From NCBI RefSeq assembly GCF_024763615.1, contig NC_077223.1:38440627-38504626 (forward strand): a stretch of 64,000 nt of DNA, read 5' to 3'. The notes beneath the pieces were generated by a model, which ran no database searches, was not told the DNA's origin, and saw only the letters and a list, made by a program, of their open reading frames with translations. Every line of letters begins with the position of its first letter. Position 1 is the stretch's first letter. A program made the translations under genes and the position numbers. This DNA is from Phlebotomus papatasi. Lineage: Eukaryota; Arthropoda; Insecta; Diptera; Psychodidae. Of the stretch, positions 54,552 through 64,000 are shown one piece after another.

Positions 54552-57500
54552 ATGGAAGAAAATTTTAACTGTGAAATTGTTAAAGAAGAGTACATTTTGG
54601 CAGAAAATGAACCACTTCCATCAAAAGCTCAAGAGTGAGTTTTAGAAATACTAAAATTAATAAAATAATTTCTAATACCGATTTATTTCTAATTTATCAG
54701 CATTGTTCCAGCAAGAAAGAAGCACAAATTTTCTATTTGTGAAAAAGAATTATCTTCTCTCGATGGACTCAAGGTTCACTTGAAGATTCATTCAAATGAG
54801 AGGAATTTCAAGTGTCCTCATTGTCCCAAAGCCTTTATGATGAAAAAAATGCTAAATCGACATCTAAAGATTCACACAGAAAGGAAACGCATTCCCTGCA
54901 GCTTATGTGATAAGTCTTTTCTCAACAAAATCATTTTTAATCGTCACATTAAATTGCACTCCGAAAGAGAGAAATATGAATGCGAAATTTGTGGAAAGAT
55001 ATTCTTTGAGAAAGCTTATAGAACGAGGCACATGAAATTGGCTCACAATGGGTAATATATATTTTTTTATGCTTCCGGACCATCTTTTTTAAGACAGGAA
55101 AATTTCATGAAATAAAAATTCACAAGGGGTAACTCATTTCGGGGAACTCGAGCCAATCGGACCAGGGAACCCGGGGGACTCAGGGTGAACTCGGGGAATC
55201 CATACATTTTTTCAGGGAACCCGGGGAACCCATATTTTTTTCAGGGAACCCGGGGAATCCATACAATTTTCAGGGAACCCATACATTTTTTCAGAGAACC
55301 TGGGGAACTCATGTATTTTTTTTTTCAGGGAACCCGGGGAACCCATATATTTTTTTCAGGGAACCCGGGGAACCCATATATTTTTTTCAGGGAACCCGGG
55401 GAACCCATACATTTTTTCAGGGAACTCACGAGGAACCCGGGAAACCCACATATTTTTTTTTAGGGAACCCGGGGAACCTATATATTTTTCAGGGAACTCG
55501 GGGAACCCATACAATTTTCAGGGAACCCGGGGAACCCATGTATTTTTTTTAGGGAACCCGGGGAACCTATATATTTTTTTCAGGGAACCCAGGGAACCCA
55601 TACAATTTTCAGGGAACCCGGGGAACCCATGTATTTTTTCAGGGAACCCATATATTTTTTTTAGGGAACCCGGGGAATCCATACATTTTTTCAGGGAACT
55701 CACGAGGAACCCGGGGAACCCACATATTTTTTTTAGGGAACCCGGGGAACCTATATATTTTTTTCAGGGAACCCAGGGAACCCATACAATTTTCAGGGAA
55801 CCCGGGGAACCCATGTATTTTTTCAGGGAACCCATATATTTTTTTTAGGGAACCCGGGGAATCCATACATTTTTTCAGGGAACCTGGGGAATCCATGTAT
55901 TTTTTCAGGGAACCCGGGGAACCTATATATTTTTCAGGGAACCCGGGGAACCCATACAATTTTCAGAAAACCCGGGGAACCCATGTATTTTTTCAGGGAA
56001 CCCATATATTTTTTTTAGAGAACCCGGGGAATCCATACATTTTTTTTTCAGGGAACTCACGAGGAACCCGGGGAACCCACATATTTTTTTTAGGGAACCC
56101 GGGGAACCTATATATTTTTCAGGGAACCTGGGGAACCCATACAATTTTCAGGGAGCCTGGGGAACCCATGTATTTTTTTCAGGGAACCCAGGGAACCCAT
56201 ATATTTTTTTACGGAGCCTGGGGAACCCATACATTATTTCAGAGAACCCGGGGAACTCATGTATTTTTTTCAGGGAACCCGGGGAACCCATATATTTTTT
56301 TAAGGGAACCCAGGGAACCTATACATTTTTTCAGGGAACCCGAGGAATCCATATATATTTTTAGGGAACCCGGAGAAGCCATGTATTTTCTCAGGGATCC
56401 CGGGAACTCGAGCCACTCTAATTTCATATGAATAACCCCTTGAAAATTCACATCTTTTTCTTTCTTAAATATTTTGAATAGGTCTATCCCAGTCTTTCAC
56501 ATTTTAAATGAGAATTAGATTAAACTAAATTGAATTTGGTGTGATGTTTAAAAGAAGAAGAAGAAGAAAAGTGTGAAAAAGTGGAAGTGACTTATGCAAA
56601 AGGATTGAGAAAGAAAGGGACGTAAATTTTGATCTATTGAAATTTTCCTTATCTAAAAGGAGGTGTGCTGAAAGAAATTTTTAAATTAGATTAGTAATTA
56701 AACATTTCCATTTTGTAAAAAATCGTATCGCGTATAAGTCATATCGTGTGTTTTGATTGGTTAGAGCTTCGGTTGTTCAGGAAATGCAACACTTAGTAAA
56801 AGCAAAAAGTTGACTAGGGATCCTTTCATGAAGAATCATGGTCCAAATCCAAATTTATCCATCTTGGATGAAAATGAACGTTCTTTAAAGATTTCGCTTC
56901 AGTGATTAAAGGGTAAAGGACAAAGGGTAGTGGTATACTTTGAATTCTTTTCATCAATTCAATAATTTCAATAAAATCTATGCTTAAGCGTATACTTCGG
57001 GAGAGAAAGTTATTAATAATTAACTAAATAGACTACTTCCAATACCAAGAGTAAGATTTACGTTCCAAACTCGTAAAGCTACAACTAAGGCTAAATTAAA
57101 CAGCCCTTTTCGAGTTACTGCGTAATTTTGCCTGTGCCACAGTGCAAGAACCTCAGTGTTAAATATTTCTTCTTGGGATATTATTGGAGCAAGATCAAGG
57201 TTTCAGAAAGCACAACACAACGTTTCATAGAGGAACTAGGCCTTCTCGTGAGCTAGATTTTCAGGACGTCAATTATTATTTTTTCTTATACAGAGATATG
57301 GTTGTCAATCGTATGCTCTGTGGATTTAAGTGCAGTGAGGCTCACTGGATTCAATTTGAACGTTTATTAACAGAAAAATTCATGAAAAAATACCAGAAAA
57401 AATGTGGTTTCCCAAATTTTTCGGAAACTGTATCAGTCAGATCATATCTCCAGGTTCCCTGTAGATTCTTCGAAAGAGTGCATTTAACTAGGTTCCCCAG

Positions 57501-60258
57501 ATCCCCTGAAATATATATGGATTTTTCTGATTCCTTAAGGACTTCCTGGGTTTCCCTAGGTTTTTCTGAACTCCAAATGGGTACCCGGCCAGATTGACTC
57601 GAGTTCCCGGAAATGAGTAATCCTTTAAAAAAAATTCTAAAAGTATCAAAAATTAACCTTTTCATAAAGTAAATTATTTTTGAATCCCGAAAGGTAACCT
57701 TTTGTTTCTACTAGGGTAAATGTCCTAATTCAAAACCATTTCCAGACGCTTTAGCTTTGACAGAAGATTCAACACATATTAAGTTCATATTTTTTCTGAA
57801 GAAAATTACATAAATATGCTCCTCGACTTTTCTGGAATGTTACTGTTTAGTGAAAATTCTTTAGATATAATTTGAAAACTTCTTAAATACAAGAAAAATA
57901 TGCGAGAGTAAAATACTTCTATTGGAAACAAATTAATCCAAATGGAGACAAGGGAAAGTTTCTAATTGGAGACAAATAGTTTCTGTAAAGGTGTCTACAC
58001 ATTATAAGAAATTTCTATCAAAAATGAGCTTCAAGAAGTGTTCTTCAAGAAAATTACCTACACATTGGTGAGAATTTTTGACAAAAAGATAGATATTTGA
58101 AGAAAATTTGTCTAATGTGTAGACAAATTTCTTCAAAAATCATATCCAATTGAAGGTAATTTCCATCAAGAATTTTGGAAAGAAATTACCCGCTACACAT
58201 TGGAATAAAATTCATCAAAGTCATTTTTGACAGAATTCTTGACGAAAACCATCACGATTCAAGATTGTTTTTCACGAAAATTTGTTATTTTCTGCTGGAA
58301 AAAGTGAGAAAAGCGTTTGGTGAAGTTCCTTGGGATAGTATTTAGTGAATTTCTGAAGAAAATCTTCTAAATATGCAAGGGAATAGTGTTTTTCTGGAGA
58401 TATCGTTCCTGGTGGAATCCAACCCAGCCTTTGAAGGAACATTTCCTGTGATTTTCCTCCAGAAATTGCCGGAAGTTAATCCATCTGTGTATTCTTGAGG
58501 TGTTCCACAGTACAGTGGCCTCGTACTCCATGGATTGCAAGATGGATGGAAAGGAGAAAATTTACGGGCACTTTCCAATTATAATTATTTCATTTGAAAA
58601 CTTCACGTACGGTTATCAATTAAGATTAGCACTTTATTTAACTAAATTTAGCCAGAAATATGACATAAATGTTAAACAAAACGAATAAACAACAGTCACT
58701 TTATTGTGTTTTTCATTGGAATACATGGGCGATCGATGAAAAATTCGATGGTGAAAAGGTACACTTTTAACTTTTCTGAGAAATTAACAAATTAAAATTT
58801 GTGAATATGAATGGATTTTCGCTTTATTTGGAGCGAAATTAACTAAATAATAAAACTGTGGTATAGAAAATATATAAATATAGTAATTTAGTACTGTGTT
58901 TATCATGAAAACAGTTACGTTTCCATTTGGAGTAGCGAAAAATTTCCATTTGGAGCAGGTTTTGAATTAGCTTAATTTACCCTAAGTGGATGAAACTGAG
59001 AAATGTTTTTTGGTATTGAGTATTTTAGCCCAATTGCGTGCTCTTATTGCCTAGCAATTGAAAGGATTGAAAGCACTTAATGCACTGAAAGCTTTATCCA
59101 ATCACAAAACACATCTCAACACTGAGAGAAATCCGAAAAAGTTAAAATAACATCCCGAAAATGTTAATTTTACCCTGCATTATTGATCCGAAATCGATGT
59201 AAATATTAACCTTTTTAGATGTATTGGGGGTTAAAGTTACCCTTTTTCATGTTAATTTTATCCTTAAAAAGGTGTAAAATTACCATTAAAAAATGTTGAT
59301 ATATTTTTACACCTAAAAAGTGTTAAAGTTACGAGGAAAAAAAGTTAATCGCACCCTCTTTTTTTTCTCAGTGAACTAAAATATTACTAATGCTTTAGTC
59401 AGTATAGAAGAAATTTCTTATAGCTATAAATTATTTTTCAGAACGGTTACATATGTTCACGGAGCTGAGAAACCATTTGTTTGTAGTATTTGCAATATGG
59501 CTTTTACGAAGTTAAACATTATGAAAAGGCACAAAACAACAATTCACGCTGAGAAACGCACAGATTGTCCGTACTGTAATAAGAAATTCCTAAAACGGAA
59601 TAATTACACGAATCATATTCGAACGATACATCCAGGGCTTCCGACCCGCATCAAAACTGGTCCGACTCCCTGCAACATCTGCAAAGAAACCTTTAGTGGC
59701 ATAGAAGATCTCAAGAAGCATGTTGTTGAGCATTATACTAAAAAGGAATTTGAATGTGCTATTTGTGGAAAAAAATATGTCAGCAAACGTAATTTGAAGG
59801 TTCACATTACCACAAGACATGCCAGAAATGCAGATAAGGAAATTCTGTGTACTCAATGTGGAAAAGTCTTTTTAGGAAAATCGAGTCTTACACTTCACCA
59901 ACGTACCCACACGGACAATTTGCCATTTGAATGTAGTGTTTGCTCAAGGAAATTCAAAATTAAATATTACTTGACTGCTCATATGAAAATCCATTTGGAA
60001 TATCGAAAAACTTTTCCATGTAAATACTGTAAAAAGGAACTAAAAACAAAGTTCATCAAAGAGCAGCATGAACAAAAGCACAAAATGAGAGGAGATGGTG
60101 TCCCATTGTACTGTGTGTATGATTTCAAAAAGAAAACTTATCAAGAAGAACAGTTTCTCAAGTATCACGAAGGTCTACCTCTGAATTCAGTTTGGATTAC
60201 CACAGAAAATGACGAGACTAACATGCTAGAAGCTGAAACTGGAGATCCTTTTGCGTAA
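54552..60258 (+). CDS. C2H2 zinc-finger protein, reduced, 9-10 fingers
   Basis: Three exons, 54552-54634, 54701-55051 and 59442-60258, keep frame at both phase-2 junctions and give 416 aa. Exon 1 encodes MEENFNCEIVKEEYILAENE. The first finger is broken: the first Cys is Phe (KHKFSICEKE). Intact fingers are FKCPHC, IPCSLC, YECEIC, then after the long intron FVCSIC, TDCPYC, TPCNIC, FECAIC, ILCTQC, FECSVC and FPCKYC. The last one (LYCVYDF) has lost its second Cys. The tail keeps VWITTENDE where a relative has VWIKNE. Two fingers present in relatives at the intron position are absent; exon 3 opens mid-module with TYVHGAEKPF. The 4.4 kb intron contains a satellite and several transposons. AATAAA follows 25 bases after the stop. 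It may be decaying. Confidence 0.75.
55069..56668. mobile_element. Foldback MITE split by a satellite
   Basis: The left half (accatcttttttaagacagg ... aaaattcacaaggggta) and the right half (aataaccccttgaaaattca ... ttttccttatctaaaaggag) together form one unit of the family at 26.7-27.9 kb. About 1.28 kb of satellite separates them. Confidence 0.65.
55136..56420. repeat. Satellite array, ~31-base unit with higher-order pattern
   Basis: About 40 units of the type cagggaacccggggaaccca followed by tacatttttt. A variant (ggaactcacgaggaacccgg) recurs at about 55421, 55694 and 56052, with near-identical series between, so the array also grew by duplication of multi-unit blocks. The array edges carry gggaactcgagcca in the same phase. 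Long Gly-Asn-Pro or Gly-Ser-Leu frames on both strands are artefacts. Confidence 0.92.
57205..57360 (+). mobile_element. Partial SINE body
   Basis: Matches the 53956-54110 body: cacaacacaacgtttcatag, agaggaactaggccttc, ttttttcttatacagagat and gcagtgaggctcactggatt correspond in order. The tRNA-like head is missing. It lies in the intron of the last zinc-finger gene. Confidence 0.55.
57370..57625. repeat. Diverged relic of the satellite or its parent element
   Basis: Phrases such as aggttccccagatcccctga and tttttctgattccttaagga resemble reverse-complement satellite units. The end (ttgactcgagttcccggaaa then tgagtaatcct) is the complement of the satellite's left border at 55135-55165. The satellite may have come from an element of this kind. 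Confidence 0.45.
57714..58983. mobile_element. TIR element with TA flanks, AGGGTAAAT family, copy 2
   Basis: Inverted relative of 1792-2663, with TA at 57712-57713 and 58984-58985. About 400 bases longer: 57985-58600 includes a segment with tctacacattataagaaatt and its relatives (ctacacattggaataaaatt) not seen in copy 1, probably an insertion. Confidence 0.7.
59120..59373. mobile_element. CACTGAG MITE, single copy
   Basis: Ends CACTGAGAGAAATCCG and TTTTCTCAGTG, with the same interior as at 4580-5078 and 36788-37037. It stops 68 bases before the acceptor of exon 3 of the last zinc-finger gene. Confidence 0.8.
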
Positions 60259-60282
60259 AATAGACGATAGACTTTTAAAAAT

Positions 60283-60288
60283 AATAAA
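60283..60288 (+). terminator. Poly(A) signal AATAAA
   Basis: AATAAA 25 bases after the stop codon of the gene ending at 60258. Confidence 0.6.
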
Positions 60289-61185
60289 ATGATTCAATGC
60301 TTCTCAATCTGTTGTTTTTTGTTTTTTTTTGTTTTCAAAAACATTGTTTTAAGGCTTTGATTGGGCAATACACCGAATGTTAAACCCATGAAAAGATGAC
60401 TTTTAACATGATACGATATACTTCGGTCGAAATGAAATTCCAATGTCCTTCGTTGAACAGCGCTAAAATAACTTCATCCAGAATTGGCGGACTCGCATTT
60501 TTCAAAGTTGAATTTACCAGACAAACGCATTTTAATAATTAAAGCTAAACTATGGAGTTCCGCTTTGAAAGACAACGAAGTGAACGACTTTCCTATATTT
60601 GCCTACAATTAGGAGCTAATAAATTTGTAAAATCATTTTTGAAATGCCCCTAAATGGATGCAAACGATGCAAATTTTTTAACACTGTAAACTTGAAATTA
60701 ATTTCTTGGTTGGCCCTAAAAATATGTTACAAAATTGGGCGCAGGAAATGGTTTGTTACATCACGGCATTTCTGCGTAACTTATTTCAAAGAAATATCTT
60801 GCGGATAGGGAAAGTACCCATAATTTTGGACAATTTCTAAATTTGGACACTTTGAGGGTAAAATTGGACACTAAAAATAAATTGATTAAAATTATGAGAT
60901 TTTCTTCCAATATTTGGTGAATAATGTATCTAAATATTTGTTCTTTTTGGAAGGTGTTAACACTAAATTCGTTAAATTTTAATTTCTAATTTATTTTTAA
61001 TAACCATGCTTTTGAGTTAGTGCTCTTGAAAGCTGAAGAAAAATGATACATTTATTAAGATATGTATAAAGATATAGATTTATCTGAAAGAAATGCTTGC
61101 GTCCACCGCCGTCTTAGCGTTGGTGACCATCCTCCAGAGCCAAACGGTGGAAATGCTCTTTCTCAGGTTGTATAAGTCATCTGCA
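60289..61185. other. Intergenic DNA, nothing recognised
   Basis: AT-rich, with a T-rich run near 60315. No gene or clear repeat. Confidence 0.5.
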
Positions 61186-61189
61186 TCAT

Positions 61190-61930
61190 TTGAAAGAAAA
61201 AAAGTCTTTCTGACGTTTAGGCAAATGCAAAAAAAAAAGCAAACTAAGATGCCAAAAAGGTTTGGATAAGCCGTCGTTTCTCCTCTCTAGAAAGTGCATT
61301 CCAAAGAGTAACTCCCTCAACAAAAAGAGAGTTATGAAGAATGCGGCTCCCCGATGGGCACAACGAGACACGAAGACCTACCGGATGGACCCGGAAGAAG
61401 AAATTCTGCCAAATATCTAGGCTGGTGATATTTGAGAACGCGAGATATGAAATCGACAGCACATGACTGCAGGAAGGCTTGCAGGGTACTCCCCAAAACT
61501 CGGACGTAGTAAAATTAAAGATATAGCGAATGCAATAATTGTTGAATGCGATAGTCAGGCGCCTCATAGAGGCTGCATCACAAGAAAAAAAGAGTTCAGC
61601 AATCATAAGAAAAAAGGGGAAGGAGCAGGGAACGAACTAATAACAGTCGAATATCTTGAGGGGTGAAGTACTGATGCCTTCTAAGGGTATAATGGGAAAA
61701 GTTAACTCTTTTACTTATATAGGAAATATGATCGTCCCAAGTCAAAGAATCATTGAAAATAATTCCAGGATTTCTGGCTTTATGGACGTAAGGTATAACC
61801 TCTTGAGATAAAGAGGAAGTGGATCAGGACGGTGTCTCCCACTTGTGTTTAGCAAAGCCTGAGATTTACCCAGATTGAGAAGAAGATCATTATTCAAAGC
61901 CCACTGAGAAATCAAATGAAGTATCTCATA
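61190..61930 (-). pseudogene. Truncated LINE reverse transcriptase (jockey/CR1-like)
   Basis: On the minus strand, 61780-61930 reads ISQWALNNDLLLNLGKSQAL, the conserved segment just after the RT catalytic box in non-LTR elements. Then 61244-61606 reads SSRILHNS-type sequence (RILHNSLFVEGVTLWNALSR), the C-terminal signature. The catalytic YxDD itself is not present, frames shift between the two parts, and a foldback element lies at the 5' side. It is a dead fragment. Confidence 0.65.
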
Positions 61931-61960
61931 CGCTTGACTAAAGTATGATTTAACGCTTAA

Positions 61961-62106
61961 TGCTCAACGCACAATAACTTTTGTTATGTAAACATGTTTT
62001 CGACATTTCAATGAGAGTGAATGACACCTAGATCTAGTCATCTCACTCACTCTCATAGAAAAATTCGAAAACATGTTTACAAACAAAAGTTATTGTGCGT
62101 TGGGCA
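61961..62106. mobile_element. Foldback MITE, 146 bases
   Basis: Left arm tgctcaacgcacaataactt then ttgttatgtaaacatgttttcga. The right arm is its near complement, ending tgcgttgggca. The centre carries gagagtgaatga/tcactcactctc. Confidence 0.75.
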
Positions 62107-63388
62107 TAATACACTCAAGGAAATTCAAATAGTTTCACCTCATGCAGTGGGTGGTGTGAGTGATGTGCAGATTCGATCATCCTAAATTTTTTTTGGTAAT
62201 TAGGTGTACAAGGGCATTTTCTGTGGTAGTGAGTCTCGCTCACTACCATTCGTGCGTGTACGAGAGTCATTATATAAAAAATTGGATAAAATTTTTGCAA
62301 AATTCAAATAGGTTCTCCATTTTACTGCTCGAACTGCACGGAGAGAGCAGTATAATCCCTCGATTTTTTTCACCCCCTCAAAATTTTCACCTTCCACCCC
62401 CCCCCCCCCCCCGGAGACCACTTTTGTCAACCAATCGTCACGTTTCAGACTATTTCTGAGAAATTTCGTCACGCTGTTTGTCCGTCCGGCTGTCGCCAGC
62501 TCTAGAGGCCCAATGGTAAGAGATAGAGAATTGGGACCTTCGTTGGACCCCCCATAAGTCGATTCAAGGATCGTTAACATGTCCCTCATTTTCCCTCACC
62601 CCTCTTCTTCCCCTCTAAAACTATATTTTTTGGGATTGCTCGAAAACGCGTGGTGCGATTTTTTTAATTTTTGGACATTGGACATGTTTTAGAGCAAACA
62701 TGAGCAAGAATTCGTCGTATTTGAACAAAAGTCAAATGATATTTTTTCCCAATTCGAAACGACCGTTTTTACACTGTAATTTGTTCGGTACAAATTAATA
62801 CACAAGTTTGCAGAAAAAAGGTATAAATATGATACAATTTACCTCTATTTGTTCGTATTCTTTAGTTTTTTAATTAAAAACTTCACGAGCAGTGCGTGAA
62901 ATAGTGAAAATGTGAAATAAAAAACAATTTTTACTTCCCGGACACAAAACATGTGATTGTGAGGTTATGTTTCATTGTTTACATTTCAAGAAAGTGTTTT
63001 GTTGTGAAAATCTCAGCTAAAATAGCAGTTTTCAGAGTTATTAGTGATATTTATTAAAATATTTATGGCCAAAAGTTATCACAGGGCCGCATTTATTTAA
63101 AAACTAATGAAATCGAGTGCCCTGTGATGTGTGTAAACGTGTTTTGATGATGATTTACTCGACAGAGTTTTTGGACAAAAATCACCACAATACATCTATA
63201 AATTACGTCCGCGAAACTAAGAAAAAGATTAGGAAGTGAAAATATACTACTTGAAAGCTCCTGGACATATTCTTGGGTAATTTTGAGTGCTCATCCATAG
63301 TGCAAATATAGTCCGGAGAGCCTCAAATTTGATAATGGAATGAGCTTCCGGAAGGTGTTTTTATAAGGAGCCAGAGACGACGGAAATT
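62107..63388. other. Intergenic or 5' region of a gene at the edge
   Basis: It contains a run of 16 C (62397-62412) followed by ggag, which may be an assembly weak point. From about 62880 the base composition becomes more gene-like and may be 5' UTR, but no exon can be fixed. Confidence 0.4.
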
Positions 63389-63984
63389 TCAGACAGGCCA
63401 TAGAAGATGTTCCCATTGAAGTACCAAAACAGGAAAGAAGTAACAATGACTCTGGTTTAACCACGTTAGTACCACAGGACTCGAAATCATCGCCGCTGTT
63501 GAAGACGTCCGGAAGGAGGAAATTCAGCATAGAAGTGTCAGAATTCGTGGAAATTATTCTGCAGGGATGTTCCGGTGAGAAGGAGGCGATTGATTGTCTT
63601 CAATTTTTGGAGGATTTTGGGAAATTTATACCCTCCATTCTTGATCACGTAAGCGTCATCAAACGTGGTGTATTTCTTGTTGGACTTCTCACTCGAAGAG
63701 ACTTCTCATGGATGGACATCTCGTAGAACAGAACCTCCAAGATGAAAGTTTGACGAATGTCTTTTGGATATCTATCTGGATTTGATTGGATCAGGTATGT
63801 TTTGTAGGAAGGTTATGCTTCCTAGTGGATAAGACTACTAATCAATGAATATTTTCAATCCACAGCATTATTTCTGGCTAAGATTGTAGACAGTATCTTT
63901 GAGGTCATACTGAAGTTTGCCTCCTTTAACTGGTTGGACTGCTGCCTTATCTAATGGCTTGTACACACAAATGAAGGATCGCAG
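63389..63984 (+). CDS. Possible exons of an unidentified gene (partial, at window edge)
   Basis: One frame stays open from about 63364 to 63649 and includes EFVEIILQGCSGEKEAIDCL and QFLEDFGKFIPSILDH, an ordered, helix-like composition. It ends at a good donor (CAC|gtaagc at 63649/63650). A second piece, ending at 63793 (TCAG|gtatgt) and continuing at 63867, can read SALFLAKIVDSIFEVILKFA but then meets a stop. The pieces do not join into one clear gene. I do not recognise a family. It could be a real gene cut by the window or a relic. Confidence 0.25.
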
Positions 63985-64000
63985 TAAGTATTTTCCTAAT

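Noticed and set aside
55185..56431. Gly-Asn-Pro-rich and Gly-Ser-Leu-rich frames on both strands
   Set aside because: They are a by-product of the 31-base satellite period; no start context or splice sites, and equal coding on both strands.
57184..57597. 137-codon frame in the last gene's intron as a missing zinc-finger exon
   Set aside because: It consists of SINE body and satellite-like sequence and has no Cys-His finger pattern.

Overview
The window is AT-rich animal nuclear DNA with short GT-AG introns, dense palindromic (foldback) transposon relics and one 500-base assembly gap (503-1002). The proteins (an insect-like SLC25A35 carrier, GAS41/YEATS4, Tom5) and a cluster of C2H2 zinc-finger genes point to an insect. 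A nematoceran fly is my best guess, but that is an inference and no species can be named from the sequence alone.

Layout. 1-7.9 kb has no gene I can support and is mostly DNA-transposon relics. 7.95-19.9 kb is a conserved housekeeping block of two convergent pairs. The first pair is a mitochondrial carrier (SLC25A35-like, +) facing YEATS4 (-), with 73 bases between stop codons. The second is the small outer-membrane translocase subunit Tom5 (+, two exons, 53 aa) facing a long coiled-coil protein (-), with 77 bases between. 19.9-22.6 kb is intergenic or upstream intron, filled with repeats.

22.6-60.3 kb is a cluster of six related C2H2 zinc-finger genes (five on +, one on -), with a decayed relic between the first and second. 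I joined exons by hand and every junction keeps the reading frame. The genes (coding starts at 22629, 28083, 42055, 45401, 50883 on -, and 54552) have about 8, 33, 9, 12, 13 and 9-10 fingers. Four share a short N-terminal module built around IVKEEY, usually on its own first exon ending in a phase-2 intron. Many end in acidic tails with psi-K-x-E (SUMO-acceptor-like) motifs. The largest, 28083-41855, has seven exons and 1162 codons; it looks like a protein grown by internal duplication of a block of about 15 fingers. Its introns host a three-level nest of terminal-inverted-repeat elements.

60.3-64 kb holds a LINE fragment, a small foldback element and, at the very edge, a possible exon of an unidentified gene. 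None of the zinc-finger genes can be given a target or function from sequence alone. By family they are probably sequence-specific DNA-binding nuclear proteins, and the SUMO-like tails suggest, without proving, a repressive role.
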